Assembly (NCBI RefSeq): GCF_016859285.1
Contig: NC_053417.1
Span: 18,591,206-18,655,205, forward strand
Direction of reading: 5' to 3'
From: Xiphias gladius
Lineage: Eukaryota > Chordata > Actinopteri > Istiophoriformes > Xiphiidae
Length of the DNA: 64,000 nt
Shown here: in pieces, positions 12,122 through 24,351 of the stretch
How positions within the stretch are numbered: position 1 is the stretch's first letter
Layout: each line of letters opens with the position of its first letter
Program-made: the position numbers and the translations under genes
Notes under the pieces: model-generated
Seen by the model: the letters and a program-made list of their open reading frames with translations, nothing else
Databases searched by the model: none
Told to the model about the DNA's origin: nothing

Positions 12122-12433
12122 CAAAGTTAATATATGCTTTTAAATACAACAGATCTCAAAAGCATTAGAATACTGCATTTTCTTGCATTAATGTTTTTTT
12201 CTTATCATACATATCTTACACATTATCAAAAACTATTTGTCAGAAGGCTTTCAGGAACCTACAGTGAGATATGTTAGTGAACAAACCTCCAGCTATTAAT
12301 CGTGAAGATGTTTACATTCTGTAGGACATCAACACAGTAACAGAAAAAAAAAGACAAGCAATGACGGTAGCTGTAAATAATCCACAAATGCTAAGGCTGG
12401 CTAAACATCTCAGGAATGTGTTGCATTGGTTTC

Positions 12434-12454
12434 AAAAAAAAAAAAAAAAAAAAA
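12434..12454. repeat. Poly-A tract
   Basis: About 20 consecutive A (poly-T on the slc17a9 strand), simple mononucleotide repeat. Confidence 0.9.
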
Positions 12455-13609
12455 CTGCTGAAAAAAATGTTGAAGGCTGCTTATTTTGTACAGTGGTCTT
12501 ATGTAAGTAGACTTCATTATGTGTCTGAAAGGTCTAGGCATACACTTTGTGTACAATCACTATAAATCATAGTGTATATGCAGATTAAAAATGACATCAA
12601 TATCGGATTTCAGATATCGTTTATGCTATATAGTATAGTCAATTTCTTATTCCCATATTGTTGTAACCACTGACCATGACAATGTAAGAAACATAGCGGG
12701 CATTTCAGAATTTAGACCTGTGAAACCAAAATGTTCAACCAAAAGATACACATCCAAGTGCCCATAGAAAACATCCAAGAAAACATAAGCTTATGTGCCT
12801 TTGTATGTAAATAACAATGACAAGTGACACAAAAGCAATAAAAAAAAAGGAAAGTATTAGCAATGATCAATGACACTGTGTGACCACAATAAGCATATAT
12901 TGTAGTTCTCTCATTGCTTAAATTAGGCACAAAATAATAAATGCATAGATTTAAGGTACACATGTCAAGTAAGCATCTAGATTGGACATGAAATCTTCTA
13001 ATTTTGTAAAAATTGAAATTGCAAAACCACCAAAGCTAAATGCTACAATCATTTCAACATTCAGCCAGAACTATGCAGCTAGCTTTATATGGCTACATAC
13101 TTTGCAGTAATAACATTACACCAAATGTTCTCCAGTTCCTCAACTGAAATGAACCCAAGACATCATTTTTAATCCACCACACTGTCCCACAACATTCGTC
13201 ATGTCAGTGTGTAACATGGAGACTATGGTATTTAAAACTGCCTTAATGAGACAGAGTGTAAAGACACTTCGTTTGAAACCGCCATGACAAGTGAATGGTA
13301 ACAATCTCCTTCCCAAATACCGACATCCTTTCCTGTCTAGAGGCTAGTTAACAATGATGTTTAGTGCGATAATAAGGGTGGATCTTTTAATGCAAAAAAG
13401 CTGGATATGATTATATGCACAAGTTTCTTTCCACCAATTCTGTCTCCTTAGACAGGAAAGTGCAGGTCAGAAAAGCAACAAAAGTGAGGATACTAGACTT
13501 GCAGGTCTATTGGGGTTCTCCATACTGCATCACATTTTTGATAACTTACTAGGATTTTCCATGACCATCATCATGATCAAAGTTATTATTATTATCTAAC
13601 CTAATATAT

Positions 13610-13615
13610 TTTATT
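13610..13615 (-). terminator. Candidate proximal polyadenylation signal for slc17a9
   Basis: AATAAA on the minus strand about 1.03 kb past the slc17a9 stop codon. It is the first canonical signal I find downstream of the gene. Confidence 0.4.
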
Positions 13616-14645
13616 TTTCTGTTATCAAACTAAGTTTTTTTTTCACCAAAAAAAAAAAAAATTGAAGCCATATAAATATATAAGTACACAAAATAATTAA
13701 GTGAGGTATTTATATTACATGCAATCACATAAAGAAAAAAAAGTAATTATTATCCTTTGGTCTTCTGAGTCAAGACTTATTCTTCAAGTCAACAATCAGG
13801 GAGAATGTACTCAGTCAAAGCCTTGTTGCCCTCTGCTCTGTAACAATAAGATGAGCTTGTAACCATGGAGATGGGGACCGTAGAAGGTAAATCGTACAGA
13901 TCGTACATTAGAGTGCCTGGCAAGTAATTAGTGGCTGGGTAATGAGGTGTCACTCAGACAGTTCTCTTAGAGATGGGTGAGTGGGGCATACTAATAAAAG
14001 ACTTGAGCTATGAGAGGCTGGACTCACCCTGCGTCAAACACACTGCCTCCCCCATCCCTGCGGGGTGAGAACACACCACCTTGGTCTGTCACAGCTGTCA
14101 GGGAGCTCCTGAGACTAACACGTCCATCACTCTCACAGCTCCTTTGACACGCACACATACACACCAAAAAAGTGAGCTACTGCTTTCGGATTAAAACAGT
14201 CTCTGTGACTTTTCTAGTCCTAAGTAACACATTCTGTCACAAGCGTTAACGGTAGCCCAGTAACTGTGTGACCACCACCCGCTGCACAAGCTGGGACCTG
14301 GAGGTAGTGTGGACTTTTTCTCTCCTGTTTCCTTTCCCATTCCACCTCATCCAGAGCATCCACTAACACAGCCATGTTCTTTTAGGATTCAACACTTTAG
14401 CTCTGTAAGATTTTTCAGTATCATTGTGCGGACTCTGCTGTGTGCTCTTCAGTAACTGATGCAGTATTTCCTCAACCAGACACAGAGCCAATGAAAGTTT
14501 CCCAGATGTTATATGCAGGCTTTATCCATGTGTCACTTGTTATCCATTGGCTAGTTCTCCAATGTGGATAATGTCTTAGCTGCTGGTCGCCCAAGGTCAC
14601 CTATCCTTTGGGAATAGCATTCTTGTCCCTCTGATGACTGATGAA

Positions 14646-14849
14646 TTAGACGTGGATGTTGTGGTGGCGCACCTTACTACAGTCGATGTCGACCCGGCGG
14701 GCCTCAGCGAATGCCAGGAAGGTGCAGAGGCCCAGCAGGTTGACTGTGGTGATGAGGGCGAACACTGACGCCCACGAGCCTGTGGCCTCGATGAGATACC
14801 CCGAGAAATACACCATTAGGACCCCTGCACAGGAACACAAACACAAACA

Positions 14850-14918
<69 letters not shown>

Positions 14919-17900
14919 ACCATTAATAGCATATTATCACAAAGACAGCACACACTAGCTTCCATGTGGTCGTTCAGTTCAGTTTTCCACAGAGAAGGTG
15001 TCACAGTCCACTCCGTGCCCTTCACAGGACCACTAACTGTCATCCTCTGTTCCCTGTATAATTCATCTGACAAAAACTCAGTCATGCTTCCTTAATGAAA
15101 TATATATTGCACACAGGAGCCAGCATGACTGACAGGATCAACTCAAAGTTTGAATTTAGGGATTTCAATGAAATATTCACTTAATATATTATTAGAGGCA
15201 AAAACAATAATTTAGCAGTGGCTGGTAAAAGATACATCACAGATATTTGTTCTCAGTGTCTCACCTGAGAAAGCACCGCATGTATTCATAACCCCTGTAA
15301 AAGAAATGCAGATACACACGTCAAATTTAAAACTTTATTAAAATTTCACCTGTGGTTAAAAAATATATATAATTTAGGTAAATGCTAAATGGATTTATAT
15401 TCATGAAAAAAGAGTTTTCAGAAATTTTGGGAACAATTTTTTTAACTTACCAAATAATGCTCCAGCACAGGAAGGAGCAAGGTCTTGAACATTTACAGAC
15501 ACCCCGCTGTAAAAGACATATCATTAACTGTTTTATCTTATAAGGTGCTAAACTGACTCTATGCGCGTCCTGAATTGCCTCAAAGTAAAACCAATAATTA
15601 GCCTGACAAATCACAGCCACAAAAAGATAAGAAACACATCCGTAGAGAAAATATATGTGGCAAGGGAAATGTACCATGGACAGTTTACATTCTGTTCCCA
15701 GCCTGCTATCATCGAATGTATCTACATTGTTCCTCGTATAAATTGTTAAGTCTGGAACCTGAATGAAAAAAGAAAAACATTTTCTTTTTGAGGAAGTAAG
15801 CTCATTAAAAAATAGTGTTACTTTGGCCCAGGAGAGACCCAACAAATGTGAGACAGAATCTATTTTTTATCCTGCCTAGCAGTTGCAGACATATTAGAAA
15901 TATTGGAGTAATAGTAGTATATCTTTGGGATTTTTTAACATAAGAAAAGTGTTGTTTTTTTTTTGTTTTTGTTTTTACATCATTTTACCACAATAGTATT
16001 AATCATGTGTTTAATAAATATTCACTATATAAAACTTAAATAATATCATAACACTACTATTAAAGTATATTGTTAAATGACATTTTAAAGCATTAACTAA
16101 GAGACCAACTACTGTGTTTCACAAATATCAAGCATGAGACTTGTATTTCAATACAAAATTAAAAATCGAAATTGGAAAAAAAGAAACTAATGTCCAAACG
16201 AAGTATAGAATCAAATACAAAATCATAGGTGAGATTCACAGGAAAAGAGATAAGAAAAACATCACAAACTGTAAGGTCATGCAGTGTTAGAAGGTCTTAT
16301 AACACCAAACACCTAATATGTCCTTGTTCCCCTGTAGCTTTTCACTCACACGTGTTTACAGACCCTTTCTAAGTATGCAATCATGCAATTATTCTGGCAT
16401 AAAGTGAAGGAAATACACACACAGTTTAAAGCATATGTCTGGTGATATTATAAATGTTTGCTAAAAACTACAGTGTTTTGTGGAATTATTTAGCTGTATT
16501 TAGAGTTAAAGTACATATTAATGACCCATTTTTAGCAGGCATGACCTCTTCCATGACAAATATGTTCTTGGCAATATTCCATAAGTGGTTGAAGCAAGAC
16601 TGCACAACACAAAGAAATTCAGTGACTAAGAGGCACTGAGTGGGTCAAACAGCAGACCAAACTTTCAAACTGCACGTCTCTATATATATAAACTGAGACT
16701 CTGCCAAGTCTTCCCTGGTTAAGCTCACTGGAGCCTGGTGTGCCTTACAGCATAATTGGGACATAAGAGAAGCTGCCATGTGGTGCTGTCTGCATAGCGA
16801 TGGAAATTAATGTAATGGTTTCAACTGGTACCACATAAAGCTAGCATACAAAACAGAACAGCAATACAAAACATAAAACTGACAAACTGACCCTTGTGGA
16901 ACACCACATTTAGATCTGAACAAGACCAGAGATAGAGTGTGAGGACACTGTGGGTGCCAGTACCTGTGGCTGAAGGTGGTGAGGCCCATGGTGGCAGACA
17001 CAAATGCTACAGCCCAGGGGAAGGTGGTGTTACCACACAGAAGAAGGGTAAACACACTGGACACACCCATGGAGAAAAACTAACGGAAGGATGAATGCAC
17101 ACAAAAATACATAAATCAAAATCTTACAGAATTCTTCATGTACAAGTGTAACGAGGAAAAAGGACATTCATACACTCTGTGTGAGTGGAATAATATCCAC
17201 ACAATGAGACTAAACAGGGAACATACCGTACCTGCATCAACTTCCTCACTGAGGCTGTATCAAAGCCTGAGGAGATCGAGAGAGAAGTTAGGAAAGGCAA
17301 TTATACAGCTGCTTAATCAATATTAAACTACATTTAAAAATAATTCTGATATCATTTCCTCAGTTGCTCAACCTTGACTGATGAGGTGGTCAGACAGGCA
17401 GCCACTGAAGAGGGATGAGGGTATGGCCACCAACCAGGGAATGACATTGAACACCCAACCCTGGAGGGACAACACATTTTCTGAGCGTGAATGAACTTGA
17501 CCAGAAACAGCAGGGAACATCAAATTTTAGGTCATAGTGCTTTAGGTACTTGTCTGGTTGTTGTTTTATAGCCACACTGTCGGCGTGGCCCTATGGATGG
17601 CATTGTCGGTCAGGACATCAGTTGGTCAGTCAGTCTACCACTTTGGTCCAGGCTGAAATATCTTGTTATCTCATGGATGGATTGTAATGAAATATTCATA
17701 GTGCCCACAGGATGAAACCTACGGGCTTTTTCTGGGATGCGCAACCATCCGGTTGACTTTTTTTTTTTTTTTCAGTGAAATGTCTCGACAACTACTTGGA
17801 TCAGATATCCATGGTCCCCAGAGGATGAATCCTTACAACTTTGATGATCCCCTGACTTTTCATCTTGTGCCACCAACAGGTCAAAGTTTTCATTTATCCA

Positions 17901-19745
17901 GTGAAAACTCTACATCTTCCAGGTGGATTGGCACAGACATTCATGTTTTACAGAAGATGTGTCATAATGACTTTGGTGATCACCTGACTTTTCTTCTAGT
18001 GCCACCATCAGATCAAAATATAAATTTGTCAAGTACTTTGGTTTATGACCAGATACCTGCAAAATTAATAACATTCCCATAAGCCTCGGCTGTACTTTGT
18101 GTTTAGCGCTAATTAGCAAATGTTAGCATGCTAACATGCTAAACTTGGATGGTCAAACTGGTAAATGTTATGGCTGCTTAACATCAGCATGTTAGCTATT
18201 AGCTTTTGTGAACATGTTAGCATTCTGGTGTTAGCAGATAGCTCAGAGCACTGCTGTGCCTGTGTATAGCCCTACAGAGCCACAGGAATTACTGTAGACT
18301 CATAGTCTTGTTAAATAAAGGTCTAGTCTTTCTTTATTTTAAGCCTCATGGCCCCTTGTAATCTTGAGGTCAAATATATGATCAAGAGGATGATGAAAAG
18401 GTACAGTGTTTACCTTGGCATCGGGGAAAGTGTCTTTAAAGAATGTTGGCAGCCACGACAAAAGAGTGAAGAAGGTGCTCGCTGTGCAAAGGTGTGTAAC
18501 AATCACAGCACTGGCCAGAAATGACGAGAAACAAACAGTCAAAACACATGCATTGCAACTACATTTACACATACCAAAGGTTGTTTGTTCACAAAGACAA
18601 CGTCCTATTTGTTTGACCATTGTCTCACTGATCTGACAGAAGCTTGTGTCTGTACTACTTGTTTGACATCTGTTGTTTTCATTTTTAAATCATGTCTGTG
18701 TTAAGGCAAGTAGCATTTGGTTGAAAGCATCAAGAGTTTGTGAATATTTTAATCCCAGAGCCACCAAACTATCTTCTAATCTGTTACTCTCGAGGTGGAT
18801 CCGATATATCAAAATAAAACTTCTTCCTGTCATTGAAAATGAAGCATATCAGTTGCATTACAGTATAAAAATATCTAGGCCACAGGGAGAGACTGGAAGG
18901 ACATGAAATAACTCAATACCAGAGACATGAACACACATCTGAGACAACCAGAGATTTGCTGTCCTCAAATCTGGTACATATAAAAGCTGGATCTGAATCC
19001 GCAGAAACAGCTGCATAACAGAAACTTCCTCACTAACTAATGATCTGTCAAGACTGCGATATGTTATTATACATTTCTACATTCTTCCTCTTAAATTATT
19101 TTTTTTAATTTCTGATTTTCTAGATCAGAACCTAACTCATATTTCCATGGTTGCAAAACACTTGTAATAAAGTGGAATTTCATAATATTTGATGTTGGAT
19201 GTAATATAGCCACAGGATTAAGTAGAACTTCCTGACTGAAGCTCTGTAAGATAGGCAAAATTAGATTGCTCATTCATCTGACGATGAGGACAAACAAACA
19301 GATGAGAACAAGATACAATCAGGGGCTGGCACATGCAGTCACACCCACACACACGCAGACTTCCTTTATCGTTATCTCACCAGACTGCAGGTTGTTTGAA
19401 GAGCCGTAACCAGTGTCTCTTGGAAAGTTTGGACTGGGGCCCACCACTTCCCAAGGACTCGAGGGTGATGATAGGCCCTGCAAAAACAGAGGAAGGCAGG
19501 CACATGAGCATACAAGAGGACAATGACTCCAATTATACAAATAAGCAGCTACAAGATCGGAGCACGTAGTGACACTGCAGATACTGTAGACACAGTTAAA
19601 GCCTCCCTTGCCTTCTCCTTTTAGTAGATATTTCCACATACAATACGCCCACAGGACTGAGAGGAGACCAGAGACATAAAAAACACTCTCCCAGCCATAC
19701 AGGTCCAACATGAGGGAGCCAGCCCCTCCAATCACCAGAGTGCTG

Positions 19746-19777
<32 letters not shown>

Positions 19778-22199
19778 TCACAACAAGACATGACAAGTCA
19801 CGCAATCACAACTTTGTAGAAAGATATTATTTCATCATAGAAAACTGCTTGATTAGGCACATTCATGGCAGGAGATGAGCTTAAAAAAGTCTCAGTATAA
19901 AAAATCTGTCTATACATCTGGATACTGATACAAAATTATTATTTCTAAACACTAACAGGTATAAGAGGAAATTATTGTGGGATCACAATAGACGCAGCTT
20001 TTTAAATGAACTCCTCCTATTTGCACTTCAAAACAGTGATTTTTCTCGCAAGAAACACCCGTCCCGTTCCCCCCATTCCCTATTTATTATTAAAACACTT
20101 GACTCACCCCAGGTAGGAGCCACTACCCACGGTGCTCATGAGGAAGCCTCTCTCACTTTCCACCACCTTCTGAGAGCACAGACTCGCGAGAGAAGGGTAA
20201 TGAACTCCTAAGATCATGGCAGAAGACACAAATCGGCCAACGTTTAGGAAGAAGTTCCAAAAAAGAATTAAAGGGGGCCAAAGTAGGATTTTTACCAGCT
20301 TGTCACACAAAATAAAACAAATCTGAGGGAAAATGGTAGATATTTTTGAGCAATACAAATAGCATGACAAATGCTTAAGGTGGTGCTGAATGATTTGTAA
20401 TCCAGAAAAAAGCAGCACCTGCTCTTTGATAACAAGAGCTTGCTCCCAAAAGTAATTTTAAGACACTCCTAAAGCACCCCACCTATGAAGAAGATTAACA
20501 GTAGATTCTTGAATAAGTTGATAATTATGTCCTTCCCAACCGTGAAAAAAGGGTAGACCAATCATTTCGAGGTCTTGAAAGCGCAATTATGTTTCATCAC
20601 TCAAATTGTGATTCATCTAGTACACCACCCATCTCACCTTGCAACAGGCCCATGAGGAAGCGGGCCAGTGTCATGGAGAGGATTGGCTGGGAGCAGAACT
20701 GGGCCAGGATGGGGGTGAAGGCTGTCATCGACCCCCAGGCTGCTGCAGACAGCAGGAGGATCTTCTCACCTCCCACCCTACAGACACAGATTACAGACAG
20801 TCTGTATTAGCGTTATCTCCTGTCTGCTCAGAGAGCAGCTTGCATCACCTAAAGGTTTTGAGAGGTGGCTGAACGCTGATATCTTGGAGGACTTGTAACA
20901 CTAGTAATACTAGATAAGCAGCCTATCTTTTTATGACACTGTGAGACTACAAGAGTTAACAACATGATAATACAAAGAAAATATTTATCCACTACATTAG
21001 CTATCTAGAGTGAGCAAACACAACTTGTGTCACTGCCGGTCATGTTCTCCTGCAAACTGACACCTAAAACAGGTGCCAACTGAAAACCAGTGTCGATGTC
21101 AAGGTTCATACCACAGCAGACATCTGTGTAGACAAGATAATTCAGTATCCTCAGACCACTGTTATCTCACAACACAACAAATGTTTCCCACCGGTCGCTG
21201 ACGTAGCCTCCGAACACCTGGGTGAAGCAGTAGCCCCAAAAAAAGCTGCCCAGCACCATGCCGGACTCCCTCTTGGTCCAGCCAAACTGCTCCGCCATGC
21301 TGACGGCACAGATGGGCATCGCCACACGGGCACAGTAGAGGAGGCATGTCCCGAGCAGCAGCACCACTGTCCATATCCTCGCCACTGGCCTGCACAGGAG
21401 GAGAATGGCCTGAATTATTTGAGTTTGGTCGAACAAATGCAACATCTGGGGACAAACTTTGGACTTAAAAAGTCGATAGGGGATCGCTTATATAACAGAG
21501 GAAGGGAATGACTTTGCCCAGTTTGGTTGCCCACAATCCAGCATTGGCTAAAATGGCTTCTGATACATACACTATGTGGCAGTTTTAAATCTTGAGGGAA
21601 TAAGTGCAATGTCCCCAAAACTAAGAAAATGACTTTAGGTGTCATAACAGTAACAATATAAATAATTTAATAATATTTTAAGACAATTCGTTTTTCATAA
21701 GGGAGGCGTGACTTACTTCCTTCTTTACAAACCGTTTGGCCTATGTGGCACTGCAACTACATCTTAAGAGCACTGAAACCCTGAGGCGCCATATGTGATA
21801 CGTGTCATATCACAGCCAGATACAGAGGCACTTCAGTTCGAAAAAGCGCGGACGTCTCTGTATTCCTGGTGCGGGACCTTGAGGGGGTTTTTTATAGGGC
21901 AAGCCGTTACCAAAAAAAAAAGTATCCGTGCCGATTCCGGTTCTTATTTGGAGCCTCTGGCGGAATTGTTGGGCTGTCGAGTCGCTAAGACGTGGGGAAA
22001 CACTCAAACTGTCAACACTGTTGAATTAAGGTTTTTTAAAAAAAGAAAAAAAAAAGATATATTACCTTGACCAGTTGGTGTTGTGTTCAGGCCACTTCCT
22101 GTGACATCCAGGGACTCCGATCTTGTCAGACGGATGGTTTTCCTTGTGACAGACCAAATCTGGACTATAGTTCTTGCCATATTTTTGAATAACTGCCAT
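14646..22199 (-). CDS. slc17a9: Vesicular nucleotide transporter (solute carrier family 17 member 9)
   Basis: This major facilitator protein loads ATP and other nucleotides into secretory vesicles, driven by membrane potential. Coding exons in gene order: 22199-22066, 21389-21192, 20777-20638, 20207-20108, 19742-19612, 19477-19381, 18510-18414, 17460-17373, 17266-17232, 17079-16964, 15506-15451, 15294-15265, 14824-14646. They join without a frame break to 466 aa (human about 436). Strings typical of SLC17A9 are visible: LLLGTCLLYCAR in the first membrane segment (about residue 52), GSFFWGYCFTQV, DRVGGEK, SQKVVESERGF, LLSWLPTFF, FPDAKGWVFNV and NVQDLAPSCAG. An in-frame TGA directly precedes the chosen ATG. 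Intron 5 is GC-AG. Intron 7 carries a fish repeat. The neighbour gid8 lies in the same order and orientation as in human 20q13.33. Teleosts may have two paralogues, so the a/b suffix is left open. Confidence 0.95.
14834..14915. repeat. (CA)n tract beside the last slc17a9 splice acceptor
   Basis: Starting 10 bp upstream of the acceptor of the final slc17a9 exon, the gene strand reads (TG)n followed by three TTTGTG units and TCCTGTGCAG. The repeat is therefore effectively the polypyrimidine/branch region of intron 12. Confidence 0.95.
17629..18300 (+). mobile_element. Percomorph interspersed repeat, copy 1 (slc17a9 intron 7)
   Basis: Diagnostic strings in order: CACTTTGGTCCAGGCTGAAA, AGAGGATGAATCCTTACAAC, TTTGATGATCCCCTGACTTT, GTGCCACCAACAGGTCAAAG, TACTTTGTGTTTAGCGCTAA, GTTAGCATGCTAACATGCTA and GCACTGCTGTGCC. 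The same order of strings occurs at about 51,175-51,870 in a dnah12 intron. I recognise this as an abundant percomorph repeat. It has internal semi-repeats of the 'ATGAATCCTnnnnACTTTGGTGATCnCCTGACTTTTC' unit and no ORF. Element class is unknown to me. Confidence 0.8.
19746..19776. repeat. 31-base homopolymer forming an slc17a9 polypyrimidine tract
   Basis: Thirty-one consecutive A on the plus strand, that is 31 T on the gene strand, placed immediately before the CAG acceptor of slc17a9 exon 5 (acceptor at 19,743-19,745). Confidence 0.97.
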
Positions 22200-22950
22200 T
22201 CAACGCGAGATAACGGCAGCCTCCTTTCAACCGCTTCGGCTAGTTACTTTCGATCTTTTCCGGTCGATCGGTCAGTGAAAAACGCGAAGGTTTAGGAAAT
22301 AGCAAACATTCTCGCAAAGTACACTGGCAATCATATCTCGGTTATTCCGCATTTGAACCAAAACCTGAACGACCGGACTAACAGGAACCCGGGCGACGGT
22401 CGCGTAGCTGAGCTCAGAGGAGGCAGACTGTTTTTCCTGATGCCCTAGGAGGAGTAATCCACGTGTCAGTTTTTCTCCCCAGCCTCCTCCAGCCAGCCAG
22501 CCACGCAGTTCTTCTCCTGATCGGTAGGGTTCATCGGGAAGTGATCAAGTCTCTTCTAAACCCGTTTTTTTTTCTCCCCCCCCCCAGCTGCCTAGTCAGC
22601 CGTTTCAGCCATCACAGCGTCGCCCGAAACGCCAGAGACACGCCGCTGGCCGCGGTCCCTCTCCGACCATGACGGTGCAGCACAGAAAAAGGTAACAGCG
22701 TTGTCGACGGGAGCCCCAGGATGTGCTCTCCCACTGACCTGCCCTTGCCGGATGAAGACGTGACGGTGGCCGTGCCGAGAAGCTGCTGCCGGGCAGGGAT
22801 CTGCGCAGTGTCTCCAAGGCTGTTTTTAATGCTCCGTCTGTTCGAGTTAGCAGGCAGTCGTTATATAATACTCCGCATTCAACACAACTTTTAGCAGCCC
22901 TCTTCCAGTGTGTTTGGTGGCGGCGGCGAAAGAAGCACCGGCACACTTCA
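22200..22950. promoter_or_regulatory. Promoter/5' region of slc17a9, CpG-rich
   Basis: Above the slc17a9 start codon the sequence becomes visibly richer in CpG than its surroundings (for example GGGCGACGGTCGCGTAGC, CCGCTGGCCGCGG, GGCGGCGGCGAAAG). This suggests a CpG-island promoter. The open frames within it match nothing I know. The transcription start cannot be fixed from sequence. Confidence 0.45.
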
Positions 22951-23182
22951 GTCAAGTCAAAGGAGCGCCACAATGTCAAATACTGAATTATTTAAGTAAT
23001 TAATGCAGTAATAAGGGCATAGTCCTGTAAAAGTTCTTAAAGAGACAAGAAATATTAACGATCACTTGAAACTGAGGCTCTGGCCCTGGGGACCCCTGTC
23101 CTCTCTGGCCCTTGGGCCTATTCCATCTATTACCAGCAAAATGTACTTTCTAATGTTAAAGTAAAAGTACTAATAAACAATG

Positions 23183-24292
23183 GTGGAATCCAAGTACATT
23201 TACTCAAGTACTAGGTGGAGCTACTTAGTACATATTTGGGATACATGTGCTGAAGTATTTCCATTTCATGCTACTTTACACTTGTACATTTTTTTGAAAG
23301 CTTCCGTTACTACTTTACAGATTTTATATACAAAACGTGATAAACTTATAAAATATAATACCCTAAAAAAGGAGAGTATATAAAATAGTTACTATTAGCT
23401 CCACCTCCACCAACTGAAACGGTAAACTACTACTTACACTTGAATGCACCTATATAATACTAATATTATATTCAATAGTGTAACAGTAGTTTTCTATATT
23501 TAGTATTGCTGCTTTTACTTAAGTACTCTGAGTACTTCTTGCACAACTGCTTTACACTACTACTCCAATATTATTCAGAGAAAATGTAGCTTTTACTTGA
23601 TACATTTAACTGACAGCTGTAGTCACTAGCTCATTTACAAAAGATTTTACATGAAAAACATATAAGCTCACAAAATATAATGCAATGTTACAGTTGAACT
23701 ACCCAACAGTATTTAAAGTAATTAAAGCTAGGTTCACCTCCACCAGCTACTACACTAACATACTACATACAAATTAATGCATCAGTATTAATAGTTCAAT
23801 ACTATCATATAAGATAGTGTAAAACACACAGGGGACATTTCTTCGCATTATGAGTACTTTTAGTTTTGATATTTAAATCCATTTTGTTGATAATATACAG
23901 AATACGTGTTCAAGTGACTCCACGTGTTTCAGAGGCCATTCTGCATCCAGTAATATACCTATTATTGGATTATTGTTATTGATGCATTAACATATAAACA
24001 GCATTTTAGTCTTGTAGGCGGTCAAAGTGGAGCTTATTTTAACTACTTGGGTAATTGCATAGTTTATTCATTAATAATGCATCATATATCATGAACCGAT
24101 CAAAGTGTCTAGTAACTGTATCTGTTAGATAATTTAATGGAGTTAAAAGAACAATATTATCTCTCAGTAGTGAAGCAGAAGTATAGAGTACCATAAAATG
24201 GAAAGTAAGTAACTCAAGTGAAGTAAAAGTACTTCAAAATTGTACATAGGTGCAGCACTTGAGTAAATGTAAGTTACTTTCCACATCTGCAC
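23183..24292. mobile_element. Non-autonomous hAT-like repeat with inverted ends and internal duplication
   Basis: The left end reads GGTGGAATCCAAGTACATTT followed by ACTCAAGTACT. The reverse complement of the right end reads TGTGGAAAGTAACTTACATT followed by TACTCAAGTGCTG, giving imperfect terminal inverted repeats of about 35-40 bp. The family consensus as I know it in fish begins CAGTGGTGGAAAGTAACT, a hAT-type terminus. Inside, two segments (about 23,290-23,420 and 23,600-23,760) both run from a TTTACA(A)GATTTTA string through ATATAAT to CACCTCCACCA, indicating an internal duplication. No ORF. A partial third copy is at 28,770-28,950. Confidence 0.75.
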
Positions 24293-24345
24293 CACCACAC
24301 CAAGCTTTCAAGTCCTTGATGACTTACCCAGTTTAAAAATTCACT

Positions 24346-24351
24346 TTTATT
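24346..24351 (-). terminator. Polyadenylation signal of gid8
   Basis: AATAAA on the minus strand about 0.9 kb past the gid8 stop codon, followed on that strand by AT-rich sequence. It gives a 3' UTR of about 900 nt. Confidence 0.5.

Larger units (their letters stand above)
1..14645. other. Gene-poor intergenic region left of slc17a9
   Basis: No open reading frame here resembles a known protein. The longer ones are translations of CA/GT microsatellites or low-complexity tracts. The region holds several microsatellites, a perfect 36-bp inverted repeat, a palindromic MITE-like element, one fragment of a fish interspersed repeat, and unique blocks with TAATTA cores at about 3,361-3,560, 5,330-5,580, 8,640-8,960, 10,020-10,150 and 10,840-11,700. 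Those blocks look like candidate conserved non-coding elements. The first 2.5 kb below 14,646 is probably slc17a9 3' UTR and flank. In human, BHLHE23 lies beyond the 3' end of SLC17A9, so this may be regulatory land of a bhlhe23 orthologue outside the window; that is inference from remembered synteny. Confidence 0.6.

Noticed and set aside
21167-21445. Alternative slc17a9 start within intron 1 reading into exon 2
   Set aside because: The exon at 22,066-22,199 joins exactly in phase with strong splice sites and has an in-frame stop just before its ATG, so it is preferred; an alternative promoter cannot be excluded.
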